Source of the DNA: Iris pallida
Lineage: Eukaryota > Streptophyta > Magnoliopsida > Asparagales > Iridaceae
Length of the DNA: 64,000 nucleotides
NCBI GenBank assembly: GCA_029216955.1
Contig: JANAVB010044017.1
Coordinates: 3,104,844-3,168,843 of the forward strand
Direction: 5' to 3'
Made by a program: the position numbers and the translations under genes. The notes below the pieces were generated by a model. That model made no database searches. It was given only the letters and a program-made list of their open reading frames with translations, and was not told where the DNA came from. Below are positions 1 to 11,018 of the stretch, piece after piece (positions within the stretch are counted from its first letter, which is position 1; the number at the start of each line of letters is the position of its first letter).

Positions 1-766
1 TGCTAGAAATGGCTTCGATAGCCCAACATAACCCTTGTCTAACTTATTCGGGCAGCGACTCGATGAGCAAAGGCTACGCCGAGCTCCACGTCGAGGGAAC
101 GTGCTATGCACGGGGTCGACTTGAACAACCAACTCTTGGGTGCCTGGACTTAAGCCAACAAGCCGTGCAAGACGACTTAACCCACGGGACATGCAAAGGC
201 TATGCCAAGCCTTGGACGACGGGACCGTGCATGCTTTATTAAGCATTCATGCGGGCGATGCCTATGACTTTAGCTAATTCGAGTATTGGGACAAAATGAC
301 GGGACCGTGCATGCTTTATCAAACATTCATGCGGGCGATGCCTATGACTTAGGCTAATTCGAGTGTCGTGGCAACTTATCAACTTAGGCCAACTTCCTTC
401 TCCCAAGACACGGGATGAAGGACCGAGTGTCTTTTAAAAGCACGCTGAGCCAACTTCTAAACAGACCGTGGGACCATTTTCCACGTTCTAAGACATTTCG
501 ACCCGTCGGGATTATTCCCTTAGCTATGTGCTTTCGTAGATTTTATATTAGCCTACTTGTGCAAGTTGAAAACATGCGAGTTATTAAGTGTAGGCTAAGA
601 TGAGGCAAGTTCATCGAAACTACCCCACCTGAGCGAGGAGTCGCCTCGACTGAGCGAGCCTTCGAGCAGCCATTGCAAGGCTAAGTCCGCACGCCATCGG
701 CGTTTCAATTCCTCCGATTGACTTTGCGGGACGGGGTACTACAACTGCTACTCCCAAGATTGGAAT
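1..766. other. Left flank, retroelement-like non-coding DNA
   Basis: No convincing gene is seen; the short open frames have no recognisable motif. The segment contains an 80-bp tandem duplication and a GC-richer stretch (610-766). Once CACTA-1 is removed, this stretch continues directly into 36003 onward. The moderate GC content and repetitive wording resemble the LTR or untranslated part of an old retrotransposon, but no terminal repeat partner is visible in the window. That reading is inference. Confidence 0.35.
218..370. repeat. 80-bp tandem duplication (about 1.9 copies)
   Basis: The block beginning GACGGGACCGTGCATGCTTT at 218 recurs at 298. The two copies also share GCGGGCGATGCCTATGACTT and a following CTAATTCGAGT. 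They differ by a few substitutions. Similar words (GGGAC..GCAAAGGCTATGCC) occur further left, so this may be the right edge of a longer degenerate array beginning outside the window. Confidence 0.8.
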
Positions 767-1000
767 CACTACAAGAAAAAGACCCTATTATAACGTTTGA
801 AAAGAGGTTATTACAATAGTTCATTTATAAATGTGACAAAATTTTCGTAACCCCATATAATATGATGGTTTAAAGAGATTTTGGCTTATTATAACGATTT
901 GTGGCGCTAAGGGTTATATAAGATTAGAACATATGTAACGTTGTTTGAAGCAGTCATTATAAAAGGTAATAAAAAATGTTGTAGCGGCCGCTCGAACCCC
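767..1000 (+). repeat. CACTA-1 left terminus and subterminal repeats
   Basis: The terminal inverted repeat is followed by short degenerate motifs around TTATAACG and GTTATTAC in both orientations (about 790-965). The right end carries related motifs (AACGTTAGAAAGCGTTATG). In CACTA elements, arrays of this type bind the DNA-binding accessory transposase protein. The role is inferred from the family. Confidence 0.7.
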
Positions 1001-1021
1001 CACTCTAACTTTTAACTTCTC

Positions 1022-1339
1022 ATGTCCCATCAAAATTCGACTACAGAAAACCCTCTTTTCATAACAGTCTTCTCTCTTCTCCTCTCTCCCTCTTTCAGAG
1101 AAAACCCTTTCTCCTCCGCTCTAACTTTCCCCCTCTCTTTCCTCTCACTTTCTCGAGCCCCCAAGAGAAAACCCTCTCCTCTTCTACAGCCACCACTCCC
1201 GCGTCTTGCTCTACCGCTTCCTCCCACTCCTAGCAAGCCCTCCACTTTCTCACCCTCTCCTTCTCCGCGTCTCTCTTCCCTCTCACTTTACATGGGCCTC
1301 TTCCATGCCACGTGGTCGCGGCGGTCCGACGATGACAAG
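1022..1339 (+). other. Pyrimidine-rich leader and possible first exon of a CACTA-1 gene
   Basis: A strongly CT-rich tract (1060-1290) has the look of a plant 5' untranslated leader. It ends in ATG at 1305, which opens a short frame reading MPRGRGGPTMT, followed by a GT donor at 1340 (AAG/GTATGT). A basic, Gly/Arg-rich start is common in CACTA second-gene proteins, and CACTA-2 has a similar RG-rich start. No downstream exon could be joined in frame, so this is weak. A longer reading frame across the tract (1022-1375) is low-complexity and not believed. Confidence 0.3.
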
Positions 1340-3563
1340 GTATGTTGTGCCCTATTTTTTATCATTGTAGTTTAGGGTTACATTAGGTTTAGGGTTCTAA
1401 GTTTTACTCTAATTTTTGTAAGTTTAGGGTTAGGTTAGGGTTAGGGTTCTAAGTTGTGTCCTAATTTCTATAATTGTTTTGCCCTAATTTATGCCCCATA
1501 GAGAAACTATATGATTTTTGTCCTGATTTCTGTTTGGGTTAGGGTTAAAGTTAGGATTTCTGTCCTAATTTCTTTTTTCTACTAATTTCTGCTCTGGTTG
1601 GACCATTTTTGTTTTGTTCAACAACTTTTTTTGTCATTGAAGAGTTTTTTTTTAATTACTGTTGTGCAGAAAGTAGGAACAATCGGCCAAAAAGTGAGCA
1701 AATCTCCTTCAGTTGAAGGCATTAAAGGTATTGAAGAAAAAGTTCATCTAATTGCTACATTTTATTCGATGAATTTATGTATAACTTGCGCAATGAAGTT
1801 CTCTTCGTATAATAAATTTGAAAGGCTATAAATATTGGTGTTAGTATAATTCATATGATGTACCATTCACTAAAATACATATATCCATTCACTTGAAAGG
1901 CTATAAATATAATTTGTACATCCTTTATGATGTAGTGTTCACTAAAGTATAGTGTGTACATCCTTTATGATGTAGTGTTTACTAAATATAGATATTCATT
2001 CATATGTATCCTGATCAAAATGTTTGATTTTTATTTCGTTAAGAAATTAAAGCCAAATAATTTTTTTGTTTCTTTCTGTTACTTTTTTTCTGGATTCTTT
2101 TATATTGTTAAAGAGGAATTCTTGTACTCCCTCAAATTATTCTTTTTAGTGGCTATCTGAACTCTTGCTACAGTTCTGAATCTTTTGATCGACCCTTGAA
2201 TTTGAGCAAAAACATGAATTGTGACTATCCCAAAGTTTGAGCAAGAACATTAGTTGTAATGACATAGATCTGTTGTTTGTGATATAATTTTGTTGGTTTG
2301 TCATTCATAAATTGTAAATATTGGTGCTTAAGTGCAAAAGTTGCATCAGTGGAGTAGCTTTTTCATATATACATGTAGTTTTATGTAACCACAGAAGTCT
2401 TGACTGCAATTACAATTTTTGTTGTTCCGTTACTTTCCTTGGATGTACGTATATATAATTTTATTCACAGTTTATATATGCACATTTGAATATCTCCAAA
2501 TCTCTTGAAACCATGTCAGATACTTTACAATCATGAAACTGGCACTAGTTGCTTCGAGAATGAATTATTACTTATATCATTAGTTAATATTGGTGTTAGT
2601 ATTGTTGATTTCATGAGTTAATGGACAATATTATGAATCATGCCGTACTAGTACTGGTCTTGGTTTCTTTTACAATGAATTAATGAATGTGATGAGAGAA
2701 TATTGGTCCATGGCAATAAAGTCTACATGAACTGTTACCATGATCAGTAGCCAGTCACGAAACTTGCATGCAGGTTTCAATGGACTAAGAGTTCTCAGTA
2801 AAGGAAACTTTTTTCTTGTAGAAAATTATGTTGAGGAGGAGCTGTAGGTTCTCCTCCTCTCTCTCTTCTTTTTCATAGAATCATGTACCAAACATGTGGA
2901 AGGTTGAATATGTCAGAGTATCATTTTTTGTTGGGGGGGAAGAGAACCTTTCTCAGTCATGCCTGTGGCACTTTGCCTTATTTTCAAAGTTCAAACAGAA
3001 GAGTATCATATATTCATTTTATTATATAGAACCACATGAACATTATCACCTCACCATTATTTTATTTCTTTTCAAAATTATTTATTTCTTTTCACCACAT
3101 GAACATTATCAAACCCATGAGCATTGGTTCCATGAGAATGATATGATCATACTAAGCTTCTTTCTGGATTTTAGTCTATGCCAATATGTAAAAGAATCTG
3201 ATTCTATATTGATCAATGGTTTATAAGAAAGATATCTTAGTCAAATACTGAAATATGATGCTTGCTAGTCATGATAAAGGTACCATATTATACATGCAGA
3301 TCATATGATAAGTACCTATATGTTTTTATTATGCTAGATTATACTTGTCACTATATGTCAGAGCATTTGCATTCTTATCAACTTTGAATGAACTGACAGC
3401 AGGAAAAGAAGAAAGTGGGTTACATATAGGGCTAACTATACCTGATCTTGTATAGCACATAGAATGAATATTGAAGCATATGATAAAAGAATCTGATTCT
3501 ATATAGATCAAATACTGAAATATCATGCTTGCTAGTCATGATAAACATTAATTTGTTATACAA
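1340..3563. other. AT-rich non-coding interior of CACTA-1
   Basis: No coding region is supported in these 2.2 kb. The segment holds the telomere-like tract (1366-1460), a duplicated 30-bp phrase with ATATAATTTGTACATCCTTT and TGATGTAGTGTTCACTAAA (1905-1990), and an imperfect duplication. In the latter, AAGAATCTGATTCTATAT and CTTGCTAGTCATGATAAA appear near 3190-3280 and again near 3486-3545, immediately before the transposase start. It may be a long first intron or promoter region of the transposase. Confidence 0.5.
1366..1460 (+). repeat. Degenerate telomere-like (TTTAGGG/TTAGGG) tract
   Basis: GTTTAGGGTT occurs three times, with TTAGGTTAGGGTTAGGGTT at about 1431-1450. Spacers of non-telomeric sequence separate the units and the array is short. 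The surrounding TTCTAAGTT phrase is also repeated, so this is better seen as a small local tandem repeat with telomere-like wording than as a true interstitial telomere. Confidence 0.55.
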
Positions 3564-4368
3564 ATGGATAAATCTTGGATGAGAGAGCACATATTATCGG
3601 AAGAATATAGAGCAGGGGCTGAAGAATTTATAGAGTATGTTAAAGCTAATGCGGATGATCTTGACTTCGTTCGGTGCCCATGTAATGACTGTGAGAATCT
3701 CTATAGACTGAGATTAGCTGATGTAAAATTTTATTTGACGACAATTGGTATCGATCGAAGGTATACTATATGGATATGGCATGGGAAAGTTGATCCTAAT
3801 GAAATGCCATCATATGGGGTTACTCATGTGCCTATTTATAAAGACTATGATATGGACACTCTAAATGATGCAGCAGATACAATAGAGATGTTCGATACAT
3901 TAAAAGAGAAGGATGTTGTAGGAGATGATGAAGTGAACTTTCATGCATTGCTTGATGATGTATACAGGTTGTAAAAGGTATACAAAACTATCAGCAATAG
4001 TGAAGCTCTTTAGTATCAAAGCCAAGAGTGGCTGGAGTGATAAAAGCTTCTTAGATGTGTTAACATTGTTCGGCGATATGCTTCCGGGAGGGAATGAATT
4101 GCTCGCAACTACTAGGGAGGCTAAGCGATGTTTCTCAGTATTTGGAATGGGATGTAAGAGAATACATTCATGCCCTAAAGATTGTATACTCTACAGAAAA
4201 GAGTATGAAAATGCAACCTCATGTCCTACATGTGGAACGTCGAGATATAAGGTAAAGACGAATATGTCTGAACAAAGAACGGAAGAGCAAAACAAAGGCA
4301 TCCCAGCTAAAGTACTATGGTACTTTCCACCCATTCCGTGCTTTAAAAGATGGTTTCGATCCGTATAA
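3564..4368 (+). pseudogene. CACTA-1 tnp2-type transposase, N-terminal remnant with frameshift
   Basis: The transposase of plant CACTA elements cuts and joins element ends. This frame opens MDKSWMREHILSEEY, the hallmark of the plant transposase-associated N-terminal domain. It continues through the paired cysteines CPCNDC (about residues 38-43) and the IWIWHG segment. Near 3955-3965 the reading shifts by one base; the next frame carries YTGCKRYTKLSAIVKL, SGWSDKSF, DMLPGGN and a Cys-rich stretch (CPKDC.. CPTCGTSRYK), as in tnp2 proteins. It then ends at 4368. The catalytic tnp2 domain (several hundred residues) is absent, so this is a truncated pseudogene. The start is chosen at the first ATG, which matches the family start. 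Confidence 0.85.
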
Positions 4369-4559
4369 ACATCAAAGAACACAACATCCTTTTAATGATG
4401 ATGATACGAAGGAAGTGGGTATGAAAGTAGTGCATATATATTGTCCACTAAAATCTTGTTTATAAAATACATAGATGATAGTAATTTGTAAAATTTTGTT
4501 GTTACTTGTCAATTTTATATGAGGCATACATCAAACAAAAAGAAGATGGGACTTTTTCG
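4369..4559. other. Deletion junction between the two CACTA-1 genes
   Basis: About 190 bases are AT-rich with stops in all plus frames. The tnp2 catalytic core and DUF4216-type tail expected here are missing, and the next recognisable coding sequence belongs to the second gene. An internal deletion in CACTA-1 is the simplest explanation. Confidence 0.5.
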
Positions 4560-5420
4560 ACTGAAGGAACGTCCGATATTTTGACCTTGGCTTTGGGCAC
4601 TCCCGAACATTCGGGGCGTATTCGAGGTTTGAGTTAGGACCGACCCTGATGACATATTTCAAGGTTCCAAAACGAGGAATTAAAAGACAAAATGAATTAC
4701 TTAAGTCTCAGTTGGAAGCGGAAAGAAAAAGAAACCAAGAGTTGGAGGCAATGTTAAAAGAAGTTCAAGCCAAAGGTGATTCACAAATATCTGAGAAGGT
4801 TGCTTCCAATACCAAAGCAAGTTCCAACATGAATTATATGAAGTCTCCGAGGAGTGAACAAGGATCAGATGGAATTAAGATTCTATCACCTTGTTCTAAG
4901 GTAATGTTTATTACAAATTAGATTTATTACATATAATAAGATTTTTGTTCATCTATCTTTCTCTAATATGTTTATCCTAATATGCTTTTTATCTTCTATC
5001 TTCTATACATAGTCAAAACATAGTCAGTTAAGGAAGCAACATGTTGTATCACTTCCTAGATTGCACATTGGCACAGTAAGCATATATTCAATAATTTAGT
5101 TGTATTCAACCGCCTATATAACATTTATTAATATCCACGATAACTACAAGTTTATTTTGTTTAGGGAAAGGAATGTAAGCTAGCCTTTGGCACAAAAGAT
5201 AATATTGTTGTCGAGGGGGTGGTCTTTAAAAAAGATGGACCAAGTGAGAAAATTCATAATGTATATTTAGGAGAACATAATGTAAGGGTTTCAATCATGA
5301 AGCCCTTTCTCCTAATGCAAGCCTTCTCATGCCCATTTACGGGGAGATGGAAAATGTTAAAGATGCAATTGGATCCCTCGTAGCATTGCCCAAAGAGTTT
5401 GTTATTAGTGGTATAGAGGT
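4560..5420 (+). pseudogene. CACTA-1 second gene: Transposase_24-like tail, coiled coil and TNP1/EN/SPM domain
   Basis: The phrase ILTLALGTPEHSGRIRG (about 4575-4630) matches the C-terminal part of plant Ptta/En/Spm (Transposase_24) proteins. It is followed by TYFKVPKRGIKRQ and a charged helix (KSQLEAERKRNQELEAML) that looks like a coiled coil for self-association. After an intron-like AT-rich gap (4903-5164), KECKLAFGTKDNIVVEGVVF, LGEHNVRVS and, after a frame change near 5310, LPMPIYGEMENVKDAIGSL match the TNP1/EN/SPM domain found in TNPA-type proteins. These proteins are thought to bind subterminal repeats and aid excision. Stops and frameshifts make it a pseudogene; exon limits are approximate. 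Confidence 0.72.
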
Positions 5421-5503
5421 AATATTATTTAATATGCTAGTGTCAATATCTTTTTATGGAATTGTCTTAACAATTTGAATATGCAAAATAGAAAAAGAAC
5501 ATA

Positions 5504-5970
5504 ATGCAAGTTGAAGATGTTAAACCAAGGAATGCTGACGATGATTTTTGTATAATTGATACGTTCAAAGACATGGTAGAAACAATGGATGACATCAATC
5601 ACATTAATGTCCGATTAGAGAAAGGGATGTTCAAAGTTGAGATATTTTGTTATCTTTCCAAAAAGGCTTTGTTGGAAGTATGTTCGATGGGTTGGCTGGA
5701 TGGCAACTGTATTACAGCATACATAAAGTGAGAAATTTCATATAATGTGCATTAGTTAATAAAGATTGACACCATATTTATGTATTATTTTCTTTGTTTT
5801 GCTTTAGGTTTCTTATGACAAGTTTATAAGCTCTCAGGAAGTTGTGATACTATTCACTCCTTTTGCCATTAGTAAGGCATCGAGGAATGCAATATCTAAT
5901 TTGGTTAGAGAGGCACACCAAACTGCAAAGCAGAACCAACTATGTTTGATTCCATTCAATTACAAGAAGT
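5504..5970 (+). pseudogene. CACTA-1 second gene: Ulp1-like peptidase domain, N-terminal part
   Basis: The first exon (5504 to about 5728) reads KKALLEVCSMGWLDGNCITAY. After a short intron it continues as YDKFISSQEVVILFTPFAIS and NQLCLIPFNYKK. This layout (helix, Trp/Leu-rich strand, then an LxLIPxN strand before the catalytic His) matches the Ulp1/C48-like domain fused to many plant CACTA accessory proteins. The C-terminal half resumes at 13412 beyond Copia-1. A 26-bp phrase (TATGYTTGATTCCATTCAAT) occurs at 5941 and again at 6014, so the exon-intron border was already disturbed before or during the Copia insertion. The catalytic His expected just after the N-Y strand is not seen. Confidence 0.65.
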
Positions 5971-6035
5971 AAGAAGACTCGGTAAATAGCCATATTTTAC
6001 TTTCTTATTCAACTATGCTTGATTCCATTCAATTA

Positions 6036-6040
6036 CAGGA
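6036..6040. other. Copia-1 target-site duplication (CAGGA), left
   Basis: CAGGA at 6036-6040 is repeated exactly at 13412-13416, flanking the Copia-1 LTRs. The duplicated bases include the AG of a probable splice acceptor (CAATTACAG/GATG). Confidence 0.9.
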
Positions 6041-7080
6041 TGTTGGTGCTTTCTTTACATGGAGAGAGCTTGCTCTCAATATGCCTTGTAAATTTTAGTC
6101 CCACATCGGAAATGCACCATGAGTTATCTCAACATATATACTTGGGTATGTTGTTGAGAGATGCACATGGGGTGGTGACCCTAAGGAGGGAACCATGTGG
6201 GTGATTTTACAAGGAGGTAAGAATAAGGCTCCAAGGATTAAGCATTAATGCTTTTGTCATTCTCTTGGATTAATTCCATTTGGAGCTAAGCCCCAAAGGG
6301 GCTTAGCGACTCGGACTCAGACTCGGGCTCATGAGGCGTAATGTGGCATAATGTGGCATTTTACAAATCAGTTGCTGCTGCTGCTGCCGCATGGAGGGAT
6401 CCGCTGACTGTGCAGATTATAAATCAGTTATGGAAAGGCTGAATCAATGCGATTAAATCAGATCCTATCTTTGTGGGATTTGAATTAATTCAGATCCTAT
6501 CTTTGTGGGATTTGAATTAATTTCGTGGGATTTGAATTAAATCTCGTTGCTATCTTTTGGAATTTGATTCAATCTTTCCATAACTGAAGAGGCGGCTAGG
6601 GTTTCCACCCTCTCTCTATAAATACTCTCTTCTGGCCTCTTTTGAGACTACTACGAAAATTACAAGTCAGAAAAGGAGAAAGAGGGAGAGAGTTGCTACC
6701 GCCATTGCAAGTCCATCCGAGGAGTCAGAACAGAGGTGACTTCGAGCGTTCCACAAGTTCTTCAAACTTGCTGGTTCCTGGAAGCAGATCGTATGGGGCG
6801 AATCTTGCTTTGAGCAACGGTGTTTTGACACCCCAGCAACTGTTCTTCATCTAATCTTCCTCCAGATTATTGTAACTCGTTCTGTCCCAATTGTAACATG
6901 TTTGCAAGGAAGAACGAGAGATCTTCTCTTCTCTATTTCCCTCCTTCAGATTGTAATTTGGCTATTTGTTTTATTGTACCATCGTAGATCTTGAGTTTGA
7001 TCACTGTAAAGTTTTTGTGTGACATCTCAGATCTTGATTGCATCAGTTTTTCCATCTTTGATCAAGCCCCGGGACTAATA
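6041..7080 (+). repeat. Copia-1 5' LTR (1,040 bp)
   Basis: It matches 12093-13411 almost throughout, but lacks the roughly 280-bp minisatellite block present in the right LTR. The expected terminal CA reads TA. It contains the promoter (TATAAATA at 6617). Near its left end is a phrase found in many plant LTRs, TAGTCCCACATCGGAAATG (6098-6116). Confidence 0.93.
6617..6624 (+). promoter_or_regulatory. TATA box in Copia-1 5' LTR
   Basis: TATAAATA lies in a CT-rich context (TCTCTCTATAAATACTCTC), about 460 bases before the LTR end. The same box is kept in the right LTR at 12946-12953. Transcription of the element would begin roughly 30 bases downstream. Confidence 0.7.
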
Positions 7081-7090
7081 ATCTCAAAGC
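7079..7090 (+). promoter_or_regulatory. Degenerate primer-binding site of Copia-1
   Basis: TAATCTCAAAGC lies at the 5' LTR border and matches the tRNA-Met site TGGTATCAGAGC at 8 of 12 positions. Position and partial match are as expected for Copia, but several substitutions make this uncertain. Confidence 0.35.
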
Positions 7091-7103
7091 AAGATCCATG
7101 TAG

Positions 7104-10100
7104 ATGAAAAACATTAATGCTTCGCTCCTCCAATCGGACTTCTGCAAGTTGGAAAAGTTCGATGGAGAGCACTATCAAGTCTGGAAGAGAAAGGTTTACC
7201 TAACTCTTCAACTGAAAGACGTTGATCATGTTCTGTTAGAGGATGAACCCTCTGTTCCAGACACTGGATCTACTGCCGCAATCAACACGGCTACCAAACT
7301 CCAGGCCAAGTGGAGAAGGGAAAATAGCATCTGCAGGCTTCTCATCCTGAATGCTATGGAGGACTCCCTGGCAGAATCCTACTCGAAGAAGGAACTTGCC
7401 AGAGACATATGGGAGTCTGTGAAAAATCTGTATGAAGAAGACAAGAATAGGAGCAAAATGTTTGTGGTTGAAAAGTATCACAAATTGCTCTTTGAGGACG
7501 AAAAGTCCATGCTGCCACAGGTGAAGGAATTTCTGAAGCTGCGTCAGAAACTGGAAGACGAAGAGATGCCCCTTCCCGACAAGTTTGTCGTCGGAGGGAT
7601 CGTCTCAAAACTTCCTGCTGGATGGAGTACCTTCTATGCAAGGATGCACAGAAAGAAGCTAGACGTTAGCTTGGGAGATCTACTGCAAGAGATCCATGTT
7701 GAGGACGAGATGCGTTCCCAACAGAACGTGGACACTCTGTCCAAACAGTTGGCTAAAGCCAATCTTGTGCAGACGAGAGATCCCAAGGGGAAGCAGGCGG
7801 CTTCTCATCCCAAGAAGAAGGACTTCACTAATCTAAAAGTGAAGGGTCCTTTCAAGCAACAGAAGACTAAGTCCCACGTGACTTGTTACAATTGTGGCAA
7901 GAAAGGCCACTACAAGAGTGAATGCAGATCTAAGCCTAAATAATCAGAGAAAGGTGAGCCTAATAAGGTTTCATTGGTTTCTAACTTTGTTGCTATGATC
8001 GCACAGGTCACAAATGTGGGAGTTGACTCTGACTGGTGGATAGATACTGGTACGACTTGCCATATCTGTTCTGGCAAGGAATGGTTCGTCACGTACCAGC
8101 CGATATCTGAGAAGGTTGTCATGGCGAACCAGGCCCAAGCTGAAGTTCTGGGGATCGGGACCGTGGAACTGTAACTCACTTCTGGGAACACTCTGACGCT
8201 TCAAGGTGTGAAGCATGTCCCGGCGATTGCCAAGAACCTGATCTCTGGGAGCCTGCTCTGCAACGCAGGCTTGAGGATGGACATCAATGCTGGTCAGATG
8301 GTGATATCCAAGAAAGGAACATACTTCGGAAAGGCTTATCAAACCGAAGGAATGTTTAAAATTCAGCTTGTCAACCAGTTTGAAGACATTAATGCAGTTG
8401 CTTTTTCTGATTATTATCTTGAGTTATGGCATAATAGACTAGGACATGTTCATTGTAAAAGAATTAACAAAATATCTAGTCTAGGACTTATCTCCAAATG
8501 TGGGGGTAAGGTGCAGAAGTGTGAAGTGTGTGCTCAGACGAAGATCACAAGGAAACCCTTTCATCGGGTCAATCGAAGCACAGATCTTCTGGAGTTGGTG
8601 CACTCCGATATCTGTGACTTCAAACATTTCTCTACGAAGGCCGGGATGAAGTATTTCATAACCTTCATCGACGACTTCTCAAAATACGCGTTCGTCTACT
8701 TGCTCAAGTCTAAAGACGAAGCTTTCGAGAAGTTCAGAGAGTTCAGGGTCGAAGCTGAACGGCAGACTGGACAACAACTCAAGAGGTTAAGTAGTGATCG
8801 AGGTGGGGAGTACAGGTCTCATGAATTCGCATCGTTCTGCAAAGAACATGGAATTATATGTGAGACTACTGCTCCATATTCTCCTCAATCCAACGGAGTA
8901 GCGGAGAGGAAGAACAGAACGTTGACAGAAATGATGAACTCAATGCTGCTAACCGCGGGTCTTCCTAAATGCTACTGGGGAGAAGCTGTATTGACGGCCA
9001 CTTTTATTCTAAATAGAGTGCCATATGCAACTTCGGACGTAACTCCTCATGAACTCTGGTTCAAAGTCAGACCAAACTTGAATGTCATTCGAGTGTGGGG
9101 GTGTCTGGCGTATGTGAAGCTCCCAGATCTGAAGATTCAGAAGCTAGGGACAAGGACTACGAAGGCAATCTTCTTGGGGTATGCCGAGAAAAGTGATACT
9201 AGGAGATTTCTTGATATTGAGTCAAATCATATCATCGAATCTTGCGATGCTGAATACTTTGAAGACAAGTTTGCAAAAGACAAAAACATTGTTCTTTCGG
9301 ACATTCCGAAAAATGATGTAAGTGCAAATGAGACTGAAATCTCATATGGGCCAGTAGTCCAAGAAGAAGCTGTTGTTGAGGAAACAACTCTTGTACCAGA
9401 ACTCGCAGAGCCGTCAGCTAAGCGAGCGAGGAGACCAAAAGATTTCGGAGATGACTTTGTCACCTATCATGTGGAAGCAGATCCGCTTACCTATGATGAG
9501 GCGATGAAGACCAGAGATGCTATCTTCTGGAAGGAGGCAGTGAATGACGAGTTTGACTCTATCACCTCCAATAACACATGGGTGTTGGTAGATCTACCTG
9601 AAGGAGAGAAGCCCATCGGATGTAAATGGATCTTCAAGAAGAAGATGAAGGCAGATGGAATTATTGACAAGTTCAAGGCCAGGCTGGTAGCCAAGGGATT
9701 TTCTCAGAAACAGGGGATAGACTACTTTGACACGTACGCTCCAGTAACTCGGATGACCACCATCAGGATGTTAATCGCTCTAGCAGCTATACATAAGTTG
9801 GTGATACATCAGATGGATGTAAAGACCGCATTCCTGGATGGAGAGCTGACCGAAGAGATTTACATGCAACAGCCAGATGGATTTGTCGTCAAAGGTCTTG
9901 AAGACAAAGTCTGTAAGTTGGTGAAATCATTGTATGGTTTGAAGCAAGCTCCCAAGATGTGGCATGAGAAGTTTGACAAAGTTATTAGGTCAAACGGCTA
10001 CAGAGTCAGCGAGACGGACAAACGTGTTTATACAAAGTTCGCTGATGGAAGAGGAGTCATCGTTTGTCTGTACGTGGACGACATGCTAATCCTAGGTACG

Positions 10101-11018
10101 GATATAGGCTGTGTCACAGAGGTAAAGAAGTTCCTCTCAACCAAGTTCAGTATAAAGGACTTGGGGGATGCAGATGTCATCTTGGGCATAAAGATCATCC
10201 GGACAGACACTGGAGTAGCGCTGTCACAATCTCACTACATTGAGAAGATGCTCACACGCTATGGGTATAAGGATCTTCCAGGGATCGATACGCCATACAG
10301 GTGTGATCAGAAGCTGAAGCCAAATTCAAGGGAAAGCGTCAGGCAGCTGGAGTATTCTAGCGTTATCGAAAGTTTGATGTACGCAACCACTGCCACAAGG
10401 CCTGACATAGCTTTCGCCGTAGGAATGCTGAGTCGGTTCACCAGCAACCCAGGGGTTGAGCACTGGAAAGCTGTAAAGCGGGTGATGAGATATCTCAAGA
10501 AAACTCAGACATATGCACTGCACTACAACGGGTATCCGACAGTAGTGGAAGGCTTCAGTTATGCTAGCTGGTGTTCAGAGGTAGAAAGCGAGAGATCCGC
10601 AGGTAGATATGTCTTTTCCTTGGATGGAGCTGCTATATCGTAGAAGTCGAAGAAGCAGACTATACTCTCTCGTTCCTCCATGGAATCTGAATTCTATGCA
10701 CTTGAAACTGCAGCAGATGAAGCAGAATGGCTTCGGGAGCTCATGTATGATCTTCCAGTGGTTGGGGCTCAGATACCGGCGATACCGATATACTGTGACA
10801 ACCAGGCGACTGCGGCGGTGGCATCAAATGACCTCTTCAATGGAAAGAAGAGGACTGTACGGTTGAAGCACAGGGCAGTACACGATCTTATCAAAAGAGG
10901 TATAATTGTAGTAGTTGATGTTCGAAGTCAGGAGAACCTGGCAGATCCATTCACAAAGGGCCTCAAGCGCCAGTTGGTCGATGACACAGCTTCTAAAATG
11001 GGCTTGAAGGCATTCTGA
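7104..11018 (+). pseudogene. Copia-1 gag-pol polyprotein with three nonsense codons
   Basis: One uninterrupted frame of 1,305 codons is broken only by stops at 7941, 8172 and 10641. The order is: gag (7104-7943; UBN2/gag-like, opening MKNINASLLQSDF), a CCHC knuckle CYNCGKKGHYKSEC at residues 262-275, protease WIDTGTTCHIC (about 8037-8069), and the pre-integrase HHCC segment (WHNRLGH..CEVCAQ). The integrase triad follows: Asp in HSDICDF, Asp in SSDRGGEY, Glu in VAERKN with 35-residue D-to-E spacing. RT has WIFKKK, the MDVKTAFLDG helix and YVDDMLILG. RNase H has SSMESEFYALETAADEAEWL after the third stop. The stops look like single C-to-T or G-to-A changes (for example a Trp in AIS-W-KSKK). Start chosen at the first in-frame ATG after the LTR. 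Confidence 0.92.

Noticed and set aside
1022..1375. 117-codon Ser/Pro/Leu-rich protein
   Set aside because: A CT-rich leader tract read through; its minus strand is also open (1030-1245), as expected of low complexity.
1366..1460. Interstitial telomere
   Set aside because: Only a few TTTAGGG-like units separated by other sequence, with the surrounding phrase also repeated; a local repeat is simpler.
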